The notes under the pieces were generated by a model that made no database searches, was not told the DNA's origin, and saw only the letters and a program-made list of their open reading frames with translations. Positions 51,001 through 63,000 of a DNA stretch of 64,000 nucleotides are shown here, piece by piece; positions within the stretch are counted from its first letter, which is position 1; each line of letters opens with the position of its first letter. The stretch lies in the NCBI GenBank assembly GCA_030141605.1, contig JAQGDQ010000049.1, forward strand, positions 310,001 to 374,000. Reading direction: 5' to 3'. The stretch is from Tubiluchus corallicola. Its lineage: Eukaryota > Priapulida > Priapulimorpha > Priapulimorphida > Tubiluchidae. Position numbers and translations under genes: made by a program.

Positions 51001-54000
51001 GTACTGTATTAAAACTGTGACAAGAACACAATTCTGCTAATGCAACCTTAATTGGTTTTAATCGTATCATTTAATGATGTGTAGTCCCCGATAAAACTTT
51101 TTCGTTTGGTTAGCAGCTCTAAGTGGCTTCTGTTTTGTTTTGGTGTTGAACAAATTTGGAGTAATTATGTGAATTTACTTATGTGAAGGTTGTATTTTAT
51201 AAATTAAGTAAAGCTTTCGCACTTCTATTGTCTGCTTATGTACCTAGAGCCATCAGTGGTACCTTTTATGTTTGTGTTAAATGAATTGTATTTCAATGAA
51301 ATGAAGAATTGTATTTCCTACACAAGCTCGTTAAACTAATGAAAATAAGAAAATGAAATGCAAAAAATTGCCCTATATCTATATAATTGTGAAGATCACC
51401 CAAGAATCTTTTTTACCTTGTGTCTGTTGGCATCTACTCGTCCCAATAATACGTTGATAATACATACAAACTTCTTTGCAAACAATTAAAACATGACAAC
51501 ATGCATTATTTTACATGACACGTGACGTCTACACTATGTTTACGACTTGGCGGAGTATATAGCAGCCTCGTACAGTTGGCATTGTATCAAGAAGCTGCTG
51601 GTGCTAGTTGAGACTACTGGGTGGTATTTGCCCATTGAACATATATGTTAATTTGCTTGACAAGTGGCAGATAGCGTTTTTTTTATATACAGTTGAATGT
51701 AGCCATTTTGTTCTTGGCCATTTGCAAGCTGTAAACGAGTTTGGCAGTATAACTGGGGTTGGTATAATGTTTGACTGTATATTATTATGTGACTGCCCTA
51801 CATTCATAACAACTGACTAATTCAAAATTATTACTTGTACGGTTTTACGTATGTCGTTATGTTTTAGTGCTCTCAGAGGCATGGATGCAGTATCCGCTCT
51901 CGGGCAAACTGGGCTACAGGATAAACAGAAACTCTACGACTGGGTAGTGAAATCTCATTTGGATCCGAATCATCCAAGTAATGCTGCTTTGATGCAGCTG
52001 ATGCAAGTAAGCTCGTACATACTTGTAGAATTACCAAATTATGAACAAAATTACTTTTAAGTTTCTCTGATTGTAATTTAAAGATAATTTTTTCTCCCAT
52101 TCTTCTTCTTTTGTTACTCTAAACATCTATTGTAGACATTGAGCCTCTGTCCTTTATTGAAGCACTCCACTGTTTCCTGTCTGCAGCTAAAATTTTTAGT
52201 TCATGTGATGCTATTGTTAATCTTTATTAATTCTTGATATCCAAGTTGTTTTTGGTTTGCCTGGAGGTCGTTTAGCAGGTTTCAGTACCTCGTTCAATGC
52301 TAATCTTACTGATGTTGTTTCTGGCAATACCATCTTAGTCTTCTGATTCTAATTTTAAATGTTCTTCTTTGATTCTGTTACTCAGCTACTCATTTGAAAT
52401 GATATATAGCCATTTTATTTTTAAGGTTTTTCTGACTTCTTTGAAATACATTTATTTCTGCTTCCTGAATTGCAGTCATTGTTGTACATGAAGATACTAG
52501 TTACATTTATATTTAAGAGCTGCAGCCTTGTTTTGAGGGATATTTACTCGCTGGTTAGAATTGATTTATTTTGGATAAAACCATACATTGCCCTTTGTTT
52601 CCTATTTTTAATACCAACTTCTGTGTTGAGTAGCAATCCCATGTCTTTGCAACGGTTCCAGGGTTGGTCTCCATCGGTAAATAAGTTATATTCTTCTCGC
52701 TTATGCAGCTTGAAATTTTTGAAGAGTGCGAGCGAGCGAATGCTCTCTTGCCTTTAAATCAGTAAATAATTATTGAATTGGTTCAGGTTTCCCTAGAACA
52801 TTTGAGTAAATTATAGTCATTGTTATATTGTCTGTCAATGCAGTATTTAAGTCTAAATACTTTAAATATGCACTATGCTAGGACTTAACCACTGCAGTTA
52901 AGCAATGCTAGATTTGAATGGATGCATATAGCAGGATTGTTTCTGGCCAGTTTCATAATCATATTGCCTTCAGCTTTTTCTCTGGTTGGTCATACACCAA
53001 ATATTATAATCATAAATGTATTTACTACAATACTGTGAACTCACTGCTGTATTTTGTGAAAATAAAAATCTTAAAATCTCGAAATTTAAAACCAGTCAAG
53101 AATATATGGACTGCTAGATACCCAACTAAACCAGGAAGCAAAAGGGTCAAAGTTGAAACAATAAAACCAGTACGAATAGAAAAACTTGGCTTACTATAAG
53201 TTTGAGTAACCACAATTTCACTTTACATTTCTATTATTTGTATTTAGGACTGGCTTAGTTTTTGCAGATGATGACTGCATAAGTAAAACGCGAAGACATT
53301 CAGATTGATACTTGTCTTCAATAAAATTATGATATTCTCAGTGGCGGTTGTAGCTATTTTATTTTTGTTGAAACTAAGATTTCCAACTTGTAGATTAACA
53401 AATACATTTATATCTGCTTATGATAAAATTTTAAGTGTAGCTTGGCTGTCTTTCCTGACACTCTGTACATACGTCCGAGTACGACTAAGATAGCTTTGCT
53501 GGTTCAAATAACTCATATCAGAAAATGCTTCATAATGACCTATCCTGCCACAACAGTCAACATAATAGTCAACCCCTAATGTTGAGCTCGGCTGGCTTGC
53601 AGTATATACAGATGATTATTACAATTGCAGCAAGAAAAAATAACAGAAATCACTTGTGATACAGTTTGAATCAGAACCTTTCAACTTGTCAATTAAATAA
53701 ACAGTTTAACACTTTTAAATTATCACTGTTACCTATTGGTAGGAGGCTGAAGCTGCTATCTGCACAAAGGCAACTACTTGCCAAAACCAAATCCAGTTAA
53801 CCAAAACGGACTTGATTATTGATTTCAGATGGCAGACGGGACGCACAATCTTCAGCCACCGGACTACTTTCGTATAGAGCAGCTTCAGGAACCATTCAAT
53901 TTCACTACAGATGAGCAGATACAAAATGCACCGAGATTCAAGCTGTTGCGCTTGCGAGAAAGAGAAGTGCCAGAATTCAAAAACTACAAGATGGTTGCCA

Positions 54001-57000
54001 TGTTCGACAAAGAAGTCCCGAAGGACTTATTTACTGTAAGTTTTTTGATTACGAGTTGGCTTTGTTTTGGCATCTTTGACTTGGGTCACGTGACCTAGCA
54101 TTTTGGGATGTACTCGTTGCACATTTATTCCATCTCAGCTTTCCACATATGCAAAAAGTGCGTTTCATATGTGTTTAAAACTGCACACGTTTCATAACTG
54201 TTTCCATTTTAGCAAGTGCAATGCAGAAACTTGTGAGGTCTTTTTTATTACTGCTGGCAAGAGTTTTAAAAAACTGAATGGGCAATACTAAATTATTCTC
54301 ATACTTTGCATAGGATGAGATTAACTCAGCAATAAGCTGTAGAATCACAGAGATTTTACATGTTACAGCTGAGAAGATCATTAGTATCAGTGACATAGCT
54401 TTTTAACATTATCATTAAAGTAACAAAACCCTTGCACAGATAGGATCTACCATAACCAAACTGTCACATGATCAGTATTGTCATTATCAGAATTACCGAG
54501 GTTACCATGATTATTCTCATCATCCTTGGTGACAATGATAACACTGATAAAACTAACATCGGCAACAGAATCAGCAAAACAGACAATGCAAAACAACAAC
54601 AACCGCAACACCTGTCATTAGTACTGTAAATCTGTTGTGTTCATGTTTAGCCTTCATTTAAAAGCAAAATTCTTACAAAACATTTTGCACATTACTAATA
54701 AAAATTAGTATCTGCATAATAAATAATGCACAAACATTCTCTGTAGTGTTTTGCTAACTTCACTAATTTTTATTACAGGCGTTTGAAAGAAGGAAACGAC
54801 TAGCCGATCAAACAATCACGAGAGAGGATGGTGATACTCATAGAGCAGCAGTCATTAAATTTCTCAATCAGGTATTGCCTTTTTGCTTGTACATAAATTA
54901 CCTTTACTTTAACATTGATGGTGCATTTTGTCATTTATTGATAGTTTACTGAGTTTGCTTAGCTGGTGATGACTGGGGTATGTTACAATTTCAGGTTCGG
55001 GAGCAAGTAATGTTAAAGTTACGAGTAGCACAACATCAAAGAACATTGCAAGACATGGTGTATGAGGAACAGTTACCGGACATCAGGTACGTATAAGTTT
55101 TCTGCCGATAAGTTTTTAAAATTTTGTGGCGAGTCAAAAATCCTGTGCCATAGTCACAGACCTTTGTCGAAACTAGTGAAATAAAAACTTTGCATACAAG
55201 ATTCAGGTACTGAAAAGCGAACATTTTAATTATTTGTGAGAGCATTATTAAATCAGCACTAATTGTTCTTTAAAACTATTGCAAGCTAAATGCAAATGGA
55301 ACTGCATTTATTATTAGGAATAATTTCAGTATTATAAGTTGAATCAGAGCATAAACAAACTAAGCAAACAAATTTACATGTAACATGTGGCAGTTTCAAA
55401 GCTTATTTGCATAAAAGAATCTTTGGCTAAATTGTTCGTCACTTTGTTCCTTAGCATTCAGTCGGTTGCCTGTTATTCAGTGGAAAACCTCTTATTATTT
55501 TAGGATAATCTATTTTTCTATAGTGCACAAAGAATTGATGCATACGTTTCATTTTATGCTTTGATTGAGCATGCAAGAATACTTGAGCATAATTGACTGT
55601 AACCTTAATAATGTTTGAGAGAATTTATTTGTGAGTAGTTTAAAAGTGAACCAAAGTCATGAACTTATCCATCCTCCAACTGACTGCAGGTAGACAGTTG
55701 TTGACTTGTGTACAGTGTATTGTTACTATATTAACATGATTTGCTGCAGCAATATTGTAAAATATTGACGAAGTTCGCTTAGTATAAATTTTGCCCCTGC
55801 TTCATTTCGTTGAAGACTTTTTTGTTCGGTTTAAACTGTATTGTTAGCACTAATGAAATAATGAACAAGTGAATACATGCATGTTCTGCATTATATTTTA
55901 CCCAACTTTTATACTGTGTTAATTATAGTTAGTGTTCTATGGTGCCTAGCAGCAATTAAATAAAAGCATCAGTATTATAATTAAAATTTAAAAGATCACA
56001 ATAAAATCTGGTGAATTTAAACCAGACACTGTACACGACATGAAATTAGCAAACTTAGTTTGAAAAGGCTAAAATGAACAAGCATTTTCTTTCAGCTTGA
56101 GCTTTTTCTTAAACACGTCAATTTTAGTGCAACAACGCTAATCAAGTGGAAGTTTGTTCCATTCTCTGGAACAAGCTGCTGAAAATGATCTGTCTGCAAA
56201 AGTTTTACAACGATTGAAGGGTATATAAGCACAAGTTAGATCTAGAGTACATAAGCACAAATTAACCTCGTTATTGGCTAGCTATAACTAGGAAAGATTA
56301 GCCATTAGGACCAATGATATTACTGCTCGATTTTAGACAGCTAGTAGCAAGAGATAAAATGTGTGTAGGGAAAAAGGAGAGTTGTAGTTAGTAAATGGTA
56401 AATGATGTAGAAGATATGATAAATGATATGATGAAGAGGGTGTTTGGTTGCTCAGACACATTCATACAGCCCATTTTTACTTAAGTCTGCTATGCATGTA
56501 ATTGTCTTAGTTATTGCAAAGCTTAATAATTTTACATTTCACTTGTGTCACTACGACAAGGCTGATGAGTGTCAAGGTCTAGTACTTGAATTAAGACAAT
56601 CAGTCGTTCTTATTGGATAATAATATAATAACAATAACCTTTATTTAAAGCCGACTTTACATGCCGGATGTTCTGTTTCTGTTTCTATGTTGGTAATTTC
56701 AGCACGCTTAAATTGAATTTGATGTATCTGGCCGAATCTCGTCGACCATTACGGCCTGTACGAAAAGAGCGTAAGAAAGTCACTGCGCAGAATCTGATGG
56801 GAACAGAAGTGAAGATTCTAATCAACGTCGTGCGAGCATTTGATCTACCCGTCCGTACAAGCGCACAAGAGGTAACTCATCCAGGGTAAGTTCTCAAAAC
56901 AAGTTAGAAAGTCGTATCATTCTTAAGAATATGATAAAATTATGTATTGTTTAGTTGAAATTTGTTAAAAAGCTAAAGCGACTTTTACACTAGACAAGGT

Positions 57001-60000
57001 ATCACGATAAAAAATGGATTATGAATATAAATCCAAAACGTAGAGTAATAGAGTAATGTAGACCCTTTTCACGGTTTTGCTATGCTCATGCACAGTGAAT
57101 CTGGCTCATCTTCAAGTGCAATCGACATGTGACCTTATGCACATAACTACTTGTAGGTGAAATGGGTGAAACACGTGATATTTTTGTTATTATATTATAC
57201 GCATATAATTTTAAACTAACAAGTTATTGTTATCCAAAAACAGATAGCAAAAAAGCAACAGCAATCCATGCAAAATGAAATAAATGAAGCAAAAATTAAT
57301 GCCAAGAACTATTACTAATACAACAGCATGGGCCTCGAGACGTTACCAAGCAGACCAAATTGTTTGCTGACGGATCCGCTCATCCCTGATACAAAGTAGT
57401 AATTTCATTTTGCGATTTTTTTCCTTCCATTTTTCTGTATTTTTGTGAAGGATGTGTTATTTTGTTTGACAAGGCATATTCTTATTTTGCTGTGAACAAC
57501 TGACACCTAATTTCTGCTGCACATATTTCAGTGCTGCCCCTGGTGGAAAAACTGTAGCTTCCACAGTTTTAGGATCTGTGCCCAGTGCAATGGCGATGGC
57601 ATCAGGGCCATCAGCTAGAGGTTCCTCTTCAACGACACAAAAAGAAGTACGTGTGGAGTACTGGAACGGTGGAGGATTAGCTTGTATAATATAGATAAGG
57701 AAAACTTGACTTGCTTGTTGATAAATAAATGTATATTTCACTCTTAACAATAACAGTTAGTAATTGATCTTTTACAAATTTTCTTGATCTTTTACAAATT
57801 TTCTAGATTAAGTAAGTAATTAAATTTTTGATTTACTGTCTGAAGTATTGAAATCAGTAGTTGCCCAGTATGGATTTGGTATTCTAGTATTATTGGTTTC
57901 TGTAACAGCAATGTTTTTATGGGAATTGTTAGCCCAGACATAGCCTTCCCCATCTTCACCACTTCAGGAAGGCTGGTGGCATTGAACAGTTTGATGGTTG
58001 GACTTGCTCTATCCTCTCCTAGCTAGCATATGCCTTCCCATTTGGAAGGGGCCAGGCAGTCTCCGCCTGAGCTCCCTTTGCTACCTTGAGACCCCGGCTG
58101 CACTGCGTGGAGAAGTTGGCTTGGAGCGAGCTGTTCGCTGTTACTGCAAGTCTCGCCCCCTCACAGCATAGAAGTTTTGAAATGGCTTTAATTAATGCAG
58201 TAAACTTGAACTTGGTGAAAAATCAAGATTTTGATATGCAGTTAGGATGAATAGGAAAAGAAAAATAGGAAATGATTGCAGCTCAGGGTTCATAAGTCAT
58301 TTTTTCTGAAGTTGTTTTACAGAATTTGGTGGTTATTGGAGGTGTAAGATTAAAAATTTATTTAAATTTCAAGCAAGTTTTTTTCTGTACTTTTATTTCT
58401 TTGCACGATGAGTTTTAATTTGCAAAATTTTTTATATTTAATTAAAAGTGTGATAATTTTTTTACTGTATTTAAAACCTTGACTGAACTAAGTTACTGTT
58501 AGGATGTGGGTCAACCGGTAGTGAGGCCATATGTTGAAGTCGTTTTCCAAAAGAATACCCTCAAAACTAGTGTAGCTGAGGGTCCTAATCCTTGCTGGAA
58601 TGAAGAACTTCAGCTACCATTTAGGTAAATTTGGTTTATACTTTAAACAATATATAAAACGTGGCAGCTGGCAACGTACAAAGTTTGGTCATTTGTACTA
58701 ATTATTTCACTACTTCAGCCCTATCAACTAATTAGTTATTTACCTGTGAAAAAAAAGAGGAAAATGTGTGCTGAAAATTTTTTGCAAACTTCGTATTTGA
58801 ATCCAAAACCGTGATTTTAATGACAATTCAATAATTATCGGAAAATTATCAACACAGAATTTTTTTTAAATTCATCGACACCATGTTTTATACATGTATG
58901 ACAATTGAATTGGTAATTTACTGAGGAGTCTTTTGTATCACCTTTGTTCTACTTCTCAATGTTTTTGTTTTATATTCTTTTTTTTCAGAGCACCAAACGA
59001 TGATTACTCATCCTCTAATTTGCAGTCAATCAGAGACATTTTATATTTCCACTTATTTGATGAAGTTGTGGTTGATATTCTTGAGGTATGATAATTACTC
59101 AAAGCTGTGCTCTCCGAATACATGATTACTGATGTTTTTACCAGTTTTGTGATTTTTTCTTCACTACTTTTTAACATTGATGTAATGTAGTGTAAAATAT
59201 ATTTGTATAGCGCACTACATTATTTAAAATTTCAGCATGAGAGAATAATAAAATACATTTAAAATTTATATGATACATTTAGTAGTTACAACTGGAACTT
59301 AGTCTAAGAGAAGGTAATGTGCCTGTATCAGATTACTTTATGAGTAATTTGAATATAGGAAGTAGCTCATTAAATATCATGATTTCACTTTAACATTGCA
59401 TAGCATTTTCAGACTAATTTATTCAGCTAAGCACCATGTTACTACTGAATTTAGCATTTATCTAGAATTAGATTGAAACAATAGTACCACACTGTAATGC
59501 ATTCATTTCTGAATACAGGATGAGCGTGATCGTGGCACAGCTGTACAGCAGCGGATACAACGACACTGGCTGGGTAGATTTGCAATTCCATTTACTACCG
59601 TGTACTTTCATTCAAAGGTAAGTATTATTGCTTCAGTAGGTTTGATTACGGTTGCATCTTGATCTAATTTATTCTCTATTACAAGTGTGTTTTCTATTTA
59701 GATAGAGGGAACGTTTCGGGTATACTCTCCTTCAGTCCTGCTTGGATACACTCACCGTTTTCACGGAACTCAGGGGGAGGGCGGAGAGGGCGATATGTGG
59801 GAGTTGGGCAAGGGACAAAAGGAGCACACTTACCTGTCAATATTTGTAACCATCGAGCCACCATTGATTCCACCTGAGAAAATTGAAGGAAAGGTAAGAA
59901 AATTTGTTTTGTCACCATCATTTTCATTGTCATTTCATATCGGTAACCTAAGGCAAGTAAAAATTGTGGCACAAGTAAAAATTGTGGTACCAGGTGAGTG

Positions 60001-63000
60001 TATTACATCTCAGTCATTATCAATGCCTTTATGAGTAGGAAAACAGAATAGAATTTTATTTTTTACATGGAGCACATTAAATTCTATATACAATATTTTC
60101 ATAATGATCCATGGCATGTGAGTAATAGTTAAAATATAAAACAGAACACAATATCTTAAAATGAAACAAAACTAAAAACTGACTAAAGTACTAAAACAGG
60201 CAAGTAATAAAATACTTTGTAAAATTTGATATTAACTGAAAGCAAAAATTAGATAAATGTACTAAATTAGACAATTTAAAGTTCTTCGCAAAATTAAAAA
60301 CAAAAATTAAAAAAATTAAACAAAAGTACTAAAATAGGCAATTATATAACACTTTGCAAAACAAGACATAAAGCCAACATCAGCGCAAAAAATTTCAGTC
60401 AAAAAATCTGTTTTTAAGTGTTAAAATTTAAATAAAAATTTGTGATACATAAAATACAAAAAAACACTGTTTTAAAACTTAATTAAGTGTTTAATTATAT
60501 TAAAATATGAATTACTTGAAGCAAATAAAAGATCACTAATGTTAATATTAATGTTAATGCGTTGTTGTAGTGGTATTCAACCTCTATTACAAAGAACTTA
60601 TTAAACCTTAAAAGCCTCATTCATTGATCTGTTACTAATCGAAATTTTACATTGCCTTCTATAACCTGTACTAACAAAAGATAAGTTACAAATCTTTTTT
60701 GTGTATGTGTATCAAAAATAATGTAGTGATATGTCTTTAGTAGCGCGTAGGTGGCTCCGATTGATAGTGCTCTATTAGAGAGATCTTAGACCGGCTTTTT
60801 CAAGTTGAAAGTAGCTCAAGTTTTACAGCATGTGCCATGGGCGCACAAGTTCTAAGTTCAAATCTTAGTTTGCTTACAATTTTTCAGCACCTCCAATTTC
60901 AGTTAATGAGCAATTTGGATTAATTGTTGTAAACTTGATGCCTTTCTTTATTTGTGTATATGTATGTAGCCTTTGTTGGATTTGTTACACAAAAAAGTGA
61001 GAAGGAACTGAAAGGAATTTTTTCTAGATTTTTCTAGAGTAGTTATATTACCTCCTAAAATGTTTAAATGTCACAGATGCCATCTAATACATGTTGTGCT
61101 GCTACATAGCCAGCAAGATGCAATATTTGTTGCTCTGCATTTATTTTTTTACATTTTTTCTCTTGTAGTTTGACACTAATGAAGATGAGAGATTGCTTCA
61201 ATATGTTGCTGGTTGGAGAAAAGAAATAGATATTCATTTTCCATCTAGGCAAATAAAAACATCAGTTGTTGATATGACTGGCAAGCTTGTTTTTATAACT
61301 AGATTTATACGTGCAATCAAACCACCAGAAGAGACAGCCAAGCCACCAAATTCCACAATGACAGAATCGGTACCACTATAATCAACTTTTATCAAATTCT
61401 TTATTAATAGTTTCCTCTGCAAGGGGACGACACAATGCAGATTTTAAACTTGTGTTTTGCTTGTATTGAACGGCACTTATAGTGACTGCAGACAGATTAG
61501 CTCCTTTTCTTGTAACTGCATCATCCACTGATAACATTGATACAAAGTATCTGGTGATTTCGTTCTTTTTTTCATCCTTTTTCTGCTTTTAGGAGTTGGT
61601 CGCTCAGTTTGTCGCCACGATTCCATCCATCGATGACAACGTCTTATACTCTACTATCTGTGATATATGGAGTACGTCCGATGTAAGTTTATGTATTAAC
61701 AACGAATGTTTATACAACTTTACATATCTGAGTCAAAAATCGGATGAATACAATTAGGTCATGACTGAAATTAGACTTAACATACAAAACCGATTCTTAT
61801 ATCAGAAATGGAAATTGATACTGGTAGTCTGGTATTGTTATTATTCATTGCCACTTTTGTTTCCACGTGCGTTACAGAAAAATATTATAAAATTTATGTG
61901 CAAAATTTGATTTTAAAGGCCACTTTTTATCAACATTCAAGCAAATTATGTGATCTGTGAGAAAATCAGACGTTTTCTCAGGACTTTTAAACTGTGACTC
62001 TATGTACCTGTTAATGGTGAGATGGTTAACTTATACGTAATGGATTAATTTACTGTAGTTTAGGTAATAATTAATTTTTGCTTACTCTGTTCTACACTGC
62101 TCTTTACTATGTTGATGTCACAACTTATTTGAAGTGTTTCCTCAACACTGAAAGATTTCATTACCTTGTTTCCTCAATACTGAAAGATTTCATTACCTTG
62201 TGTTTTTGTTGTTATGCTTTAGCATGTCAAACAACAAATGAATCCTTATTTCCTTTAACTGATACAGGGCCAGTAATTTTCACTAGAAGCCATTGTCAAA
62301 TGTATGTAATGTATAAAACAATTTTTATGCTTGCGAAATTCTGTTCCAGCAATTTCTGCAAATGTTGTGTGGAGATGACGAGGAACACGCTGTTTTACTA
62401 TGTAATTTATTCCTACAAATGGGGAAGAAGGCGTGGCTGTGCATCGGCTCTGCTGTACCACAAGGCCGGACATCTTTCGTCCTGACAAAGGAAGAGAATG
62501 AGGCACATTGGTTATGGAGTGCAACAAGTGGTGAACACTACAATACCAGAGATAATTATTGCCCTATGCAGGCTATTTGGTGCTTAGTCGATCAAGAAAA
62601 TGTGAGATGTCATTCAAATTTGATTGTGCTGCATTTGTCATTGTGCACGTCACGGAAATGTAATACAAACAAGCTCTCCTTTTACCCTGTGGCGTGAACT
62701 TGCAGCTTTTACATTGCAAATGTGATATTTTCAGAATGCAGTTTAAGACTTATTTTAGTTTATTTCAAGCAAAAGCTGATAAGCAGGGTATATTTTTACC
62801 TACATTTTTTTGCAAAATTTCCATTATTTGGTTTGTAGATGTTATCATAATACATCACTTTAGTATTCTAGTTTTTTAAACTTTTTGTGAGTGTGCCTCT
62901 AGATACTCATTTATTTGCTTCATTTTCCTACAGCTCAATTATGCGCTATACAGCTACAAGTCCGGGAATAATACACTTGTCTAAAGAATTCATATGTAAT

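Noticed and set aside
52918-53199. 93-codon frame in CC2D2A intron 22
   Set aside because: AT-rich, no domain, not joined to neighbouring exons; human CC2D2A has no extra segment at this point.
57457-57750. 97-codon minus-strand frame
   Set aside because: Antisense of CC2D2A exon 27, whose plus-strand frame joins both neighbours in phase.
60740-60890. Possible tRNA-derived element in CC2D2A intron 31
   Set aside because: Box A and box B-like motifs are about 90 bases apart and poorly matched; too diverged to support.
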